NCBI RefSeq assembly: GCF_001509475.1
Contig: NZ_LLZG01000036.1
Coordinates: 1 to 64,000 of the forward strand
Source: Streptomyces regalis
GTDB taxonomy: Bacteria; Actinomycetota; Actinomycetes; Streptomycetales; Streptomycetaceae
Direction: 5' to 3'
Length of the DNA: 64,000 bases
The notes below the pieces were generated by a model, which saw only the letters and a program-made list of their open reading frames with translations, was not told where the DNA came from and did no database searches. The position numbers and the translations under genes were made by a program. Below, in pieces: positions 1-8,631 of this stretch; positions within the stretch are counted from its first letter, which is position 1, and each line of letters opens with the position of its first letter.

Positions 1-368
1 AGGTGGTGCAGGTCCGCCATGAGGAGCATGTTCTCCTCGCCGGTGATCAGGCCGTCGACGGCGGAGAACTGCCCGGTGACACCGATCGCGGCACGCACCC
101 CGTCCGGTGACGTGGCGATGTCGTGGCCCGCGACCTGGGCCTGCCCGCCGTCGGCGGTGATGAGCGTGGAGAGGATCTTCACGGCGGTGGTCTTGCCTGC
201 GCCGTTCGGCCCGAGCAGCGCGAACACGGACCCGGCCGGGATGCGCAGATCGATGCCGTCGAGGACGGTCTTGTCGCCGTACGACTTGCGCAGACCGAGG
301 GTGGAGATGGCGGCCGGCGACGGGTGACCGTCGGCCTGCCTGGGCATGGGCATGACAGAAGAAGCCAT
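1..368 (-). CDS. DrrA-like ABC transporter ATP-binding protein (partial, N-terminal part)
   Basis: This is the N-terminal 122 or so residues of an ABC ATPase; the gene runs off the left edge. A Walker A motif, GPNGAGKTT, lies near residue 50, followed by the segment GVTGQFSAVDGLITGEENM, which is typical of the daunorubicin-resistance (DrrA/CcmA) family whose members energise efflux of drugs or lipids with a separate membrane partner. The ATG at 368 is preceded by a GGAGG ribosome site. It lies 70 bp downstream of the DUF4097 gene in the same direction, so the two are probably co-transcribed. The permease expected beyond the edge cannot be seen, and the substrate is unknown. Confidence 0.88.
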   Translation of the reverse strand, partial: MASSVMPMPRQADGHPSPAAISTLGLRKSYGDKTVLDGIDLRIPAGSVFALLGPNGAGKTTAVKILSTLITADGGQAQVAGHDIATSPDGVRAAIGVTGQFSAVDGLITGEENMLLMADLHH

Positions 369-438
369 GGGGCCCTCCGATCGAAGGCTTGCGAAGGCTG
401 AAGTGGTGTGGGGATGGGGCCTGTTGAGGAGGTGGCGC

Positions 439-1281
439 TCAGGCCTTGGCGCGGAAGACGTCGATGTTGCCCCAGTTGGTCCGTGCGCGGACCTTGACGG
501 TGCCCTCGGTCTGCTCCGGGGCCTCGGACGCGGCGAGCGTGTTGCGCACCTGCCCGCGGTTGGAGCTGACGTCGAGCCAGGCGGCGGTGCCCTCGCGGAT
601 ACCGACCTCGATGGAGCCGTTGGAGGCCTCCAACTGGACGTCGCCGCTGGAGACTTCGGCGACACGGAGGGAGCCGTTGGTCGTGGTGCCGATGACCGAC
701 GCGTCGGCGCGCGTGATGTCGATGCCGCCGTTGGCGCCGTTCACCCGCAGCTCGCCGGTCACGGCGCCGACGGTCGTGGTGCCGTGCGAGTTCTTCAGGA
801 CGGCGGGACCGTCGACGAGGCCGACGCGCACGCTGCCGGAGCTGGTGGTGATCTCGGCCTTGCCCTCGACCCGGTCGACGGTGATCGGGCCGTGGGAGAC
901 GGTCAGCTGGAGCGGCCCGGTCGTGTCGAGGCGGACATCACCGGTCGAGGTCTTCATCCGGACCTCGCCGAGCCTGCCCTCGCCGAGCACCTGGGCCCAG
1001 GAGCCGGTCATTTCGACGTGTGAGCCCGTGGGCAGTCCGACCGTCACGTCGGCGACGCCGGAGGACCCGATCATGCGTCGCTCCTTCGTCCTGACGGTCA
1101 GGACGCCGCTCGCGTAGGTGACCTCGGTCTGCTCGGCGGCCCGTACGTCCTTGTCCCTCTTCGGGTCGCGGGGCTGCACCTCGACGACCGTGTCGAGGCG
1201 GTCGGCCGCGGTGAACCGGATGGAACCGGCGCCCACGTGGGCGTTGACCGAGATCGGTTCGGGAGTGTCGAAAGAAGGCAT
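439..1281 (-). CDS. DUF4097 beta-strand-repeat protein
   Basis: A 280-residue protein rich in short repeated beta strands of the pattern G-S-[IV]-x-[VL], such as TNGSLRVAEV, SNGSIEVGI and SSGSVRVGL, which is the DUF4097 signature (putative adhesin-like beta-helix). No signal peptide or membrane segment is visible, so it is probably cytoplasmic; the biochemical role of the family is not known. The ATG at 1281 was chosen over upstream in-frame ATGs because it has a GAGGA ribosome site and the upstream extension is Arg/Pro-rich non-coding-like sequence. It sits between an RHH protein gene and an ABC exporter ATPase on the same strand, an arrangement suggesting a three- or four-gene operon. Confidence 0.85.
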   Translation of the reverse strand: MPSFDTPEPISVNAHVGAGSIRFTAADRLDTVVEVQPRDPKRDKDVRAAEQTEVTYASGVLTVRTKERRMIGSSGVADVTVGLPTGSHVEMTGSWAQVLGEGRLGEVRMKTSTGDVRLDTTGPLQLTVSHGPITVDRVEGKAEITTSSGSVRVGLVDGPAVLKNSHGTTTVGAVTGELRVNGANGGIDITRADASVIGTTTNGSLRVAEVSSGDVQLEASNGSIEVGIREGTAAWLDVSSNRGQVRNTLAASEAPEQTEGTVKVRARTNWGNIDVFRAKA

Positions 1282-1372
1282 GGCTGTCCCGTCCTCTTGA
1301 GTCTTTGGGGCGTCCCCGCTGGTGGGACGTGGTGTGGGTGCAGTGCTCTTTTCTTGGCGGGCGGGGGTGCGG

Positions 1373-1888
1373 CTAGCGCACCCAGCCCGTGAAGCTCTGT
1401 CCGACGGTCCGGGTCTTCTCCGGCGTATGCGGCCGGGGGCCGCCGTCGACCGCGGCCGACACGGCGCGCACCAGCCACCCGTTGACCGACAGGCCCTCGC
1501 GGCTCGCGGCCTCCTCGGCACGGGCCTTGAGGTGAGCGGGCAGACGCAGGTTGACGCGGGCGGTGCCGCCCTCGTCGTCGGCCGGGGCCGGGGCTTTGAA
1601 CGGCTCGACCTGCGTGGCCGGTTCCGCGGGGGCCTCGCCGTAGGCGGGCGGCGGTGTCACCACGAAGTCGGGGTCGAGCCCGCGCAGCCGTACGTCGACC
1701 GAGCCGGGGGCGAGCTCGCGGGTGATCTCGTCCATCGCGTCGGAGAGCACATTGAGCATCGTCAGCCGGGTCGCCGACTCCAGGGGGGCGGTGAGCCTCT
1801 CGGCCAGCTCACGGGCATCTTCCCCGCCGGCTTCGGCGGCCACCGCGAGTTCACGGCGGAGGGTGTCGACATACGGGGTGAGGTCCAT
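1373..1888 (-). CDS. RHH-domain protein, HicB-antitoxin-like
   Basis: A 171-residue protein. The C-terminal third carries a ribbon-helix-helix DNA-binding module (ARVNLRLPAHLKARAEEAA, then SVNGWLVRAVSAAV), as in HicB/Arc/CopG-type regulators; the N-terminal half is helical and has no recognised domain. No HicA-like toxin gene is adjacent, so it is more likely a stand-alone repressor than half of a toxin-antitoxin pair. The start at 1888 is the ATG immediately followed by DLTPYVDTLRREL; upstream ATGs lie in repetitive operator-like DNA. It is first in the leftward unit with the DUF4097 and DrrA-like genes, and the decamer repeats upstream are a plausible self-binding site. Confidence 0.8.
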   Translation of the reverse strand: MDLTPYVDTLRRELAVAAEAGGEDARELAERLTAPLESATRLTMLNVLSDAMDEITRELAPGSVDVRLRGLDPDFVVTPPPAYGEAPAEPATQVEPFKAPAPADDEGGTARVNLRLPAHLKARAEEAASREGLSVNGWLVRAVSAAVDGGPRPHTPEKTRTVGQSFTGWVR

Positions 1889-1897
1889 GACGCCATC

Positions 1898-2046
1898 ATG
1901 GCACCACAGTGGCGCCATTCGCAAGCCTGGATGGCATCTCGCGTTCGGTGAGCTCAAGGTCGGCTTCTTTACCTGCGGAAACGCGAAGCGGGAGCCCCGG
2001 GCCGCTGTGGCGCCATGCGGTGCCATGCGGTGCCACGTGGTGTCGC
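1898..2046. promoter_or_regulatory. Operator-like repeat array upstream of the RHH gene
   Basis: Two elements share a GGYGCCAT core. Next to the start codon, 1898-1918 is a near-palindrome with arms ATGGCACCAC and GTGGCGCCAT. Further up, 2007-2046 holds four tandem decamers in exact 10-bp phase: GTGGCGCCAT, GCGGTGCCAT, GCGGTGCCAC and GTGGTGTCGC. Helically phased short direct repeats are what RHH dimers such as omega and ParG-type proteins bind cooperatively, so autoregulation by the RHH protein is the simplest reading. No binding data exist here; this is inferred from sequence only. Confidence 0.6.
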
Positions 2047-2183
2047 AACAAGCCCCGAGCCCACCGGACTCCCCCCCCGCCCGTCCTCCTGGGAGGAGGA
2101 ACTCTTGTGCACATGGGGTTGAGCCCTGGTGCGCCAGGGAGTTGATCCGGTGAGCTGAGCGCGTCGGCGGCGATGAGTGACGT

Positions 2184-2565
2184 ACGGCCCGACGACTGAA
2201 GGTCTACCTCGGGGCGGCTCTGGGGGTCGGCAAGACCTACCGGATGCTCGACGAGGGGCGGCGCCGTGCCTCGCGCGGGGCGGATGTGGTGGGGTTCGCG
2301 CAGTGCCACGGATGCCCGCACACGCAGGCGATGCTCGACGGCCTGGAGACCGTCTCACGCGCGGCCTGCACCTACCGCGACGGACGGTTCGAGGAGATGG
2401 ACCTGTCCGCGGTCCTCGCACGTCGGCCGCAGGTCGCGATCGTCGACGAGTTGGCCCACAGCAACGTCCCCGGCGGGGGCCGCAACCGCAAGCGCGGGCA
2501 GGACATCGAGGCCCTCCCGAGGCCGGCATCTGTGATCACCGCGCTGAACATCCAGCACCTGGGAT
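2184..2565 (+). pseudogene. kdpD: kdpD sensor-kinase fragment (N-terminal stub)
   Basis: About 125 codons match the start of the KdpD potassium-sensor kinase: KVYLGAALGVGKTYRMLDEG (Walker A-like), then VDELAHSNVPG and ITALNIQHL. The rest of KdpD (USP domain, transmembrane segments, kinase core) is missing. The match ends abruptly near 2565, where an unrelated ABC-transporter fragment begins in another frame, so this is a recombination scar. A typical ribosome site and start codon are not evident. Several otherwise invariant positions differ, as expected of a decaying copy. Confidence 0.8.
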
Positions 2566-3286
2566 CCCGCCGGGGGACCTGATGTCCCGGGTCACCTCCG
2601 ACACGACGCTGCTGCGCGCGGTCACCACCCGGGCGGTCGTCTCCGCGGCCACCGGTCTGGGCGTGCTGGTGCTGATCGGCAGGGCCCTCGCCCTGGTGCC
2701 GAGGATCGCGCGGGCCACGGAGCGTTCGCAGGAGGCGGTGGGGGAGATCTCCACCGTGCTGGAGCGGGCCTTCGGGGCGCCACGCCCGTCGTGCCGCCGC
2801 CTGCGCCATACAGCTGTCGTCCTCGCTGTGCTCTGGGTCGGCGGGGCGCGGGCGGCGTCCGGGGCGATCTCCGTGTCCACCCTCATGGCGTTCCTGCTGT
2901 ACCTCTTCTACCTGATCGATCCGGTGTCCCAGCTGGTGGAGGCCGTCACCCGGTACCAGGCGGGGCGCGGCCACGATCTCCCGGATCACGCGGGCGGAGC
3001 GTCTGTCGACAGAGTCGACAGTGCCCGCGCACTGCTGCGGCGGCCCCGCCTGCTGCTCCTGGACGAGGCGACCTCGCAACTCCACGCCGTCAACGAGCCG
3101 GCGCTGCGGGACGTCATCGCGGAAGCCGCCCGCGAGACCACTGTGCTGGTGGTGGCCCAGGCCGATCGGATTGTTGTGATGGACGCCGGACGGGTACGGG
3201 CGGTGGGCACACAAGCGGAACTGGTCGCTCACGACCAGCTGTACGCGGAGCCGGCGGCCACACAGCTGCTGGCCCCCGTCCGATGA
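2566..3286 (+). pseudogene. ABC exporter fragment (internally deleted)
   Basis: The open frame begins inside the transmembrane domain (GDLMSRVTSDTTLLR) of a MsbA-type half-transporter and ends at its C-terminus (Walker B LLLLDEATSQL, then DRIVVMDAGRVRAVGT). The part that should carry Walker A and the LSGGQ signature is missing between about 2975 and 3005, and a stretch near 2790-2815 looks frameshifted. Without Walker A it cannot be an active ATPase. It abuts the kdpD stub directly, so both appear to be products of one deletion event. The downstream gap to 3491 holds nothing recognisable. Confidence 0.78.
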
Positions 3287-3491
3287 CCCCTCACACAGAC
3301 GGTTGCCGGATCGTCCGGCCGGTGCATCCCCGGCCGGACAACCCCACGCGTCGACAAGTAGCGCTACGGCGGCCGCAGGGCGACGAGTTGCCACAAATTC
3401 GACGCCTGGTCCCAGGCCGCCTCTGCACCGCGCACCTGCCTCGACACCTCGCCGATGGGCCCCCGCCATGGGGCAGCGCCCCGTGTTCCTC

Positions 3492-4703
3492 TCATTGAAT
3501 GCGCCCGGCGATCCCGGTCGCCCTGCCCATCAGCCATTCGAGCGGCCCCCGTTGGAAGAAGCGGGACCAGATGGTGGCGAGAACGGTGACGGACGCGATG
3601 AAGCCGAGCAGGATGTACAGGGGCGGGACGGTCAGTTGTTCGGTGCCCAGGAGCCAGATGGCGACGATGTGGTAGACGTACGCCGTCAGCGACATGGAGC
3701 CGACGGCAATGACGGGCTTGGCCAGGCGGCGCAGCCGGGGGAAGGCGTCCATGGCGGCCAGGCACGCGGTGATCACCAGGATCGCCACACCGGTGTTGCC
3801 CACGATGGACAGGGTCGTTTCGCTGTGCGGGGAGGCGACCAGCAGCCCGGCGGGGGTGTCGCCGAAGATGCCGGCGGTGCCGGGAGATGCGGACGACATG
3901 GACGACGTGCCCACTCCCGCTTCGCTCTCCCGGACGGCTGCGACGGCACCGGGTACGAGACGCAACGCCAGCCAGGAGCCGCCGTAGCCGGTGACGGCGA
4001 GGGCGACGCCGGTGAGGGCGAGGCGTATCCGGACAGCCGTGGCGGCCAGGTCGAGGCGGGCGACAGCCATACCGGCGATGACGAACGGGACCCAGGTCAG
4101 GGCAGGATAGCCGCCGGTGAAGAACAGCGAGACGATGCCGTCGGCCTCGCCGAAGGTGGGGAACGAGCGGTCGCCGACCAACGCCCGCAGCACGTACAGC
4201 AGCTGCGGGCCCACCAGCGCCCAACCCACGGCGATCAGCGCCAGCGGCTTGGCGCCCAGCCGGTACAGCGGCAGGACGAGCAGGAAGAACAGACCGTAGA
4301 AGGCGAGGATCGGCACGACCGGGGTGCCGGTCATGGTCAGCGCGGTGCCGAGGGCCAACAGGATCACGGCCCGGATGACGACTTTGGCGACGGCCTGGCG
4401 GCCGGCCCGCCCGGTCTTCGGTGTGCGGCGCCCGGTGATGAGGGCGACCGCGAAGCCGGCCAGGACGGCGAACAGAGCGGAGGAGCGGCCTTGCGCCGGC
4501 TCCATCAGGAAGCCGATGACACCTTCCTGGCCCGGGGCGGGGCCCACATGAACCGCGTACATGCCGAAGACGGCCAGGCCTCGGGCCAGATCCAGCCCGA
4601 CCAGTCGGCCCACGCCGGGCGCGCCCGGCGAGGGCTTGGTGCGCTCGTGTGCGGGGGACGGTGCGTCGGCCGGGAGCAGCGGGGAGTCCGGGGGATGCGT
4701 CAT
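3492..4703 (-). CDS. DUF418/heparan N-acetyltransferase-like membrane protein
   Basis: A 403-residue polytopic membrane protein with about ten hydrophobic segments. It opens with the motif RLVGLDLARGLAVFGMYAVHV, characteristic of DUF1624/DUF418 proteins related to lysosomal heparan acetyltransferases, and closes with the conserved SLTAYVYHIVAIWLL segment of DUF418. Such proteins are thought to acylate extracytoplasmic sugars or small molecules, but the substrate here is unknown. I chose the ATG at 4703 because it best fits the family start; the nearby ATG at 4733 has no ribosome site. It is divergent from a two-component system 190 bp away, which could regulate it. Confidence 0.78.
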   Translation of the reverse strand: MTHPPDSPLLPADAPSPAHERTKPSPGAPGVGRLVGLDLARGLAVFGMYAVHVGPAPGQEGVIGFLMEPAQGRSSALFAVLAGFAVALITGRRTPKTGRAGRQAVAKVVIRAVILLALGTALTMTGTPVVPILAFYGLFFLLVLPLYRLGAKPLALIAVGWALVGPQLLYVLRALVGDRSFPTFGEADGIVSLFFTGGYPALTWVPFVIAGMAVARLDLAATAVRIRLALTGVALAVTGYGGSWLALRLVPGAVAAVRESEAGVGTSSMSSASPGTAGIFGDTPAGLLVASPHSETTLSIVGNTGVAILVITACLAAMDAFPRLRRLAKPVIAVGSMSLTAYVYHIVAIWLLGTEQLTVPPLYILLGFIASVTVLATIWSRFFQRGPLEWLMGRATGIAGRIQ

Positions 4704-4894
4704 GCCACTCAGGCTGGAGACCGGACCGATCATGGAGTATCCGACGGAAGGCCGTAGTGTCCCTGCCGACTGGTGGGTGATACCCCGCCGGGTGGCTGGA
4801 GCTGCGGTTCGCCGGGTCACCAGGGCCGACCGGGGGCTTTAGGGTCGAGGCGGCAAGTATCGGACGGCTTGGGCGAAGGTGAGGCGGAGCGCGC

Positions 4895-5566
4895 TTGATC
4901 CGGGTAGTGGTGGTGGACGACGAGGCGCTGGTCCGCTCGGGGTTCGGGCTCATCCTGGGCGCGTCCGAGGTCATCGAGGTCGTCGCGACGGCGAGCGGGG
5001 GCGACGCGGTGGAGACCGTCCGCCGGGAACGGCCCGACGTGGTGCTGCTGGACATCCGGATGCCGGACGTCGACGGGCTCACCGTGCTGCGCGAACTGCG
5101 GACGATGCCGGACGCTCCGGTGGTGGCGATGCTGACGACGTTCGACGCCGACGAGTACATCCTGACCGCGCTGCACTCCGGCGCGGCCGGGTTCCTGCTC
5201 AAGGACACCGAGCCGGAGCAGCTCGCCCACCTGGTGCGCACCCTGGCCGCGGGCGGCGTGGTGCTCTCCCCCAAGGCTTCGCGGACGCTGCTGCACAGCC
5301 ACCCCGGCACCGAGGCGGTCGTCGACGAGGAGGCGGCCCGGGTGCGGCTGCTCACCGCCCGCGAGCGCGATGTCCTCGTCCTGGTGGCGGAGGGCCTGTC
5401 GAACGCCGACATCGGCGCGCGTATCCACCTGGGCGCCGGCACGGTCAAGGACCATGTCAGCGCCATCCTCACCAAGCTGCGGGTGACCAGCAGGGTGCAG
5501 GCCGCGCTGCTGGCGCAGCGGGCCGGACTGCTCGATGAGCGCCCGCAGCCCAGGGCCGGACGATGA
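4895..5566 (+). CDS. NarL/FixJ-type response regulator
   Basis: A 223-residue regulator. The receiver domain (about 1-120) has the acidic pocket VVVDDE and the phosphoacceptor aspartate in VVLLDIRMPDVDG near residue 52; the C-terminal LuxR helix-turn-helix is LTARERDVLVLVAEGLSNADIG through VKDHVSAILTKL. The start is a TTG at 4895, behind GGCGGAG. The downstream histidine-kinase gene overlaps its last codon (ATGA at 5563), so the two are translationally coupled, with the regulator first, as is common in Streptomyces. The divergent acyltransferase-like gene is a possible target. Confidence 0.93.
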   Translation: MIRVVVVDDEALVRSGFGLILGASEVIEVVATASGGDAVETVRRERPDVVLLDIRMPDVDGLTVLRELRTMPDAPVVAMLTTFDADEYILTALHSGAAGFLLKDTEPEQLAHLVRTLAAGGVVLSPKASRTLLHSHPGTEAVVDEEAARVRLLTARERDVLVLVAEGLSNADIGARIHLGAGTVKDHVSAILTKLRVTSRVQAALLAQRAGLLDERPQPRAGR

Positions 5567-6672
5567 GCCGCGCCCCCGCACTGTGGCAGCGGGTGCCCGC
5601 GCCGGTCGTCGACCTCGTCCTGGTGTCGGTGGCGGCCGTGGACGTATGGCTGAACATGTGGGACCACACACGACTCGGCCTCGCGCTGGCCGCGCTCGGC
5701 TGCGCCGCGCTGGCCTTCCGGCGCAGGTTCCCGCTCGGCGTGTTCCTGCTCACCCTGCCCATCGCGCTGATGCAGGATGTCGCCGTCGCTGTGCTGGTGG
5801 CGCTGTTCACCGTGGCCGAACGCTCCCGCAACCGACGTCTGCTCGCGGGGTGCGTCGCCCTGTCCGCCCTCGCGGGCAGCATTCCGTGGACCCTGACCGA
5901 GTACGACCGGACCATGACGCTGGTCATCTTCGTGTACAACCTGGCGACCGCCGCGGCCCCGGTCCTCTTCGGCCAGCTTCTCCAGGCGCAACGGGACCTG
6001 GCGCGGCGGCTGGTCGAGATCGAGGAAGCCAGGGAGCACGAGCAGGTGCTGCATGCCCAGGCCGTGCTGGCCCGTGAACGCGCCCAGCTGGCCCGCGAGA
6101 TGCACGACGTGGTCTCCCACCAGGTCAGCCTGATCGCCGTACGGGCCGGAGCCCTGCAGGTCGCCACCCAGGACGCGGACGCCAAAGAGGCCGCCCGCAC
6201 GATCCGTTCCCTGAGCGTCAACACGCTCGACGAACTACGCACCATGGTCACACTGCTGCGCGCCTCCGGCGGCCGTGCCACGGAGCTGACTCCCCAGCCC
6301 ACCCTGGCCGACCTGCACAAACTGGTGGAATCAAGCGGCACTCAGGCGGAGCTGTCGGGTGAGCTTCCGCCCGCCGTGGGCACACCCGCACAACGGGCCC
6401 TCTACCGGACGGTGCAGGAGGCGTTGACCAACGTCCGCAAACACGCCCCCGGCGCCACGGCCCGCGTCGAACTGTGGCAGGACGGCGACGACGTCGGAGT
6501 GACCGTCACCAACACCCCGCCCACACGCCCCTCCCTGTCCCTGCCCGGTTCACAGCAGGGCCTGGTCGGCCTGCGGGAACGGGCCGACATCCTGCACGGC
6601 AGCCTGGAGGCGGGCCCGACCGCGGAGGGCGGCTACCGGGTGCGGCTGCGCATTCCCCTCAGCACGGACTGA
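5563..6672 (+). CDS. NarL-family sensor histidine kinase
   Basis: A 369-residue membrane kinase. The N-terminal 130 residues contain about four or five hydrophobic segments and little extracytoplasmic sequence, so the signal is probably membrane-borne or intramembrane. A coiled linker (RRLVEIEEAREHEQVLHAQ) leads to a HisKA_3 dimerisation motif REMHDVVSHQVSLIAV, with the phosphoacceptor His near residue 184, and a HATPase domain with the N box EALTNVRKHAPGA and the G box GLVGLRERA. It is the cognate kinase of the preceding regulator by overlap. The signal is unknown. Confidence 0.92.
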   Translation: MSRAPALWQRVPAPVVDLVLVSVAAVDVWLNMWDHTRLGLALAALGCAALAFRRRFPLGVFLLTLPIALMQDVAVAVLVALFTVAERSRNRRLLAGCVALSALAGSIPWTLTEYDRTMTLVIFVYNLATAAAPVLFGQLLQAQRDLARRLVEIEEAREHEQVLHAQAVLARERAQLAREMHDVVSHQVSLIAVRAGALQVATQDADAKEAARTIRSLSVNTLDELRTMVTLLRASGGRATELTPQPTLADLHKLVESSGTQAELSGELPPAVGTPAQRALYRTVQEALTNVRKHAPGATARVELWQDGDDVGVTVTNTPPTRPSLSLPGSQQGLVGLRERADILHGSLEAGPTAEGGYRVRLRIPLSTD

Positions 6673-6849
6673 GAGGTCGTATTCACCTGTAGTGCGGTGT
6701 TAACTTCTGGTTTGCGCTGCCTACTGGCGTGTTGTGTATGAGCCTGTAGCGGCGATTCTTCAGGCAGAGGCGGGTGGGGTGACTGCTGGGGCGGGAGTCG
6801 GCTTGTGCCTGCCGGTGCTGTCCGCCTGGCGCTTCGAGCGCCGGGGCCC

Positions 6850-7312
6850 GGCTACTTCGCCAAGTGGCAGAAGGACGGCATCTTCGCCCAGCTCAACGGT
6901 CTGCTCAGGGAGTTGGTGCGTCAGCTGGAAGGCAAGCGCCGCCACCCCTCGGCCTGCTTCTCGCCGTGCTGGTCACCGCGGCCGGCGTCCAGGACTCCAT
7001 CGCCGGCCGAATCCTCCTCGATCGGGCCGCCGCCGACCACCCCACCCTGCGCAAGGTCTGGGGCGACGGCGGCTACCGCAAACACTTCGTCGAGCACGCC
7101 GCCGCCCTCGGCATCGACCTCGAAATCGTCCAACGTGCCCCCGGGGCCAGGGGATTCGCCCTATTCCGAAGAGGTGGACGGTCGAGCGGACCTACGGCCG
7201 GCTGATGCTCCACCGCCGCCTGGCCCGCGACTACGAAACCCTCCCGCACCGTTCCGAAGCCGTGATCCACCTCGCCATGACCGACCTGATGGCCCGCCGC
7301 CTCACGCGCGGC
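6850..7312 (+). mobile_element. IS5-family transposase remnant
   Basis: Three consecutive stretches in different frames resemble an IS5-type DDE transposase: YFAKWQKDGIFAQLNGLLREL near 6853, then LLDRAAADHPTLRKVWGDGGYRKH near 7020-7085, then RRWTVERTYGRLMLHRRLARDYE near 7165-7235. Two frameshifts and the lack of the N-terminal part make it inactive. Terminal inverted repeats were not found. It lies directly against a dehydrogenase that has lost its 5' half, so insertion or a deletion started from it probably destroyed that gene. Confidence 0.7.
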
Positions 7313-7329
7313 GTGGACTACGACGGGGG

Positions 7330-7983
7330 GCTGGGCCCAGTACGCCGTCGCCCGCGAGGACACCCTGCTCCCGATCCTGGACGGCGTGCCCTTCGACCAG
7401 GCCGCGATCATTCCCGACGCGGTTTCCACCCCGTACGCCGCCATCGTGGATCGGCATCTGGGGTGCGGGCGGCCTGGGCGCGCACGGCATCCGGCTCGCC
7501 CGCATGGTCGGCGCGGCCCCGATCATCGCCGTCGACCCGCTGTCCACCGCCCATGAACGCGCCCTCGCCTTCGGGGCGGACGTCGCGCTGGACCCGGCCT
7601 CGACGGACTTCGCCGAGGCGGTGGACCAAGCCACGGGCGGACGGGGCCTCCAGGTCGCGTTCGACTTCGCGGGCGCCCCCGCGGCCCGCGCACAGGCCAC
7701 CGCCGCGCTCGGTGCCGAGGGGGTCCTGGTCCTGACAGGGCTCACGCCGGAGCCGATCACCATCGGCGACAGTGTGGGCTTCTGCTTCCAGGGCAACCAG
7801 ATCCGCGGCCACTGCGGCTCCGAGCCCAAGCACGTGGAAGAGCTCATCGGCCTGGCCTCCGCCGGACGGATCGACCTGGCCCCGCCCATCACCGCCCATG
7901 TACCCCTGGCCCACGCGGCGGACGCCGTCGCACGCCTGGAGAGGAAGATCGGCGACCCGGTCCGGCCCGTACTCACGCCCTGA
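7330..7983 (+). pseudogene. MDR-family zinc-binding dehydrogenase, 5'-truncated and frameshifted
   Basis: The first part reads QYAVAREDTLLPILDGVPF and PDAVSTPYAAIVD in one frame; after about 7445 the homology continues in another frame as IGIWGAGGLGAHGIRLARMVG, the Rossmann dinucleotide motif of medium-chain dehydrogenase/quinone oxidoreductases, and runs to the natural C-terminus. A short stretch normally lying between the two is absent, so a small deletion caused the frameshift. The catalytic N-terminal domain with the zinc ligands is gone. It is not expected to be functional. Confidence 0.78.
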
Positions 7984-8082
7984 CTCCGCGGCCCTGCCCG
8001 TTCCAGCGACGAGATGTCCGAGCCGCTCGGGAGGCGCGGGGCCGCTGCGTGCGGTGCAACGCACCGTCTTGCCGAAGCTTTT

Positions 8083-8114
8083 GAATCCTCCCTTCCCTGA
8101 AGGGAAGGGGATTC
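8083..8114. repeat. Subterminal hairpin of an IS200/IS605-type element
   Basis: The 32-bp segment folds into an imperfect hairpin: GAATCCTCCCTTCCCT pairs with AGGGAAGGGGATTC across a GA loop. It lies just past the 3' end of the tnpB remnant, where IS200/IS605-family elements carry the single-strand hairpin recognised by their Y1 transposase. No tnpA gene is present, so the element cannot move on its own. It could also serve as a terminator. Confidence 0.5.
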
Positions 8115-8119
8115 CTGGC

Positions 8120-8458
8120 TCAGGCTGCCTCCTGGAGCAGCGCTCCAGGAGGTCTTCCGCCATCAGCACCAGCCGGGTTGAGACCAGCCCGGACGAGCAT
8201 GACGCGGGCGGAATTCTTGTCCTGTGGGGACACATCTCCACACGCGGTACAGGTGTAGGTGCGCTCGCCCAGTGGCTGGGGGTCCCCCACGCCCTTAAGG
8301 CAGTGGGGGAGCGTGCTTTGCTCTCGCATCGCAGTGCGCGCAGTCCATCGTGGGTGCGCGGGGTGTACGAGGCGGATGTCCCGCCCGTGCTTGCGGCCCA
8401 TCTCGATCAGAGCAGCCTTGGTGGCGCCGACGGCGGCGTCAGCGGCCTTGCCGGCCAT
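8120..8458 (-). mobile_element. tnpB: tnpB (IS605/IS1341 OrfB) C-terminal remnant
   Basis: The frame reads MAGKAADAAVGATKAALIE, then PLGERTYTCTACGDVSPQD and KNSARVMLVRAGLNPAGADG, which is the C-terminal zinc-ribbon and RuvC-III part of TnpB. Only the second CxxC pair of the ribbon is in frame; the first, and the DC(A) region before it, are scrambled by a frameshift near 8300-8350. The N-terminal two thirds, including RuvC-I and RuvC-II, are absent. It is therefore a dead fragment with no nuclease activity expected. Confidence 0.72.
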
Positions 8459-8508
8459 GGTGCCTGGGCGACGCATCTCACAGCAGCTACGTGACACCGG
8501 ATTCGAGC

Positions 8509-8540
8509 TACCGACTTTGTCGAATGATAAAGTCTGTCGA
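8509..8540. promoter_or_regulatory. Putative TetR operator upstream of the EmrB-type exporter
   Basis: The inverted repeat GACTTT (8513-8518) / AAAGTC (8529-8534) has a 10-bp spacer. Its left flank, TACCGACTTTGTC, matches the left flank of the palindrome in front of the tetR gene (TACCGACTTAGTC at 11341-11353) at 12 of 13 positions. The exporter start codon is about 90 bp downstream. Shared operators at a repressor gene and a nearby exporter are the usual TetR-exporter arrangement. Confidence 0.6.
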
Positions 8541-8631
8541 ACGGGTGCTCGCGGCATTCCCTGCCGCTCCGTGCACCCCCCCTGCCCGCAGGGGCATGGC
8601 GAGGACCCTCTTCGAGAAAGGACCCCAGCTC

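Noticed and set aside
1373..1888. Complete HicAB toxin-antitoxin pair
   Set aside because: The RHH protein has no HicA-like neighbour on either side; the adjacent gene is DUF4097.
2184..3286. A novel KdpD-ABC fusion protein
   Set aside because: The two parts are in different frames, Walker A and signature of the ABC part are missing, and the joint has no start or linker; a deletion scar is simpler.
8120..8458. TnpB with a possible omega RNA / RNA-guided nuclease
   Set aside because: Only the C-terminal third remains and it is frameshifted in the zinc ribbon; RuvC-I and RuvC-II are absent, so a functional system is not supported.
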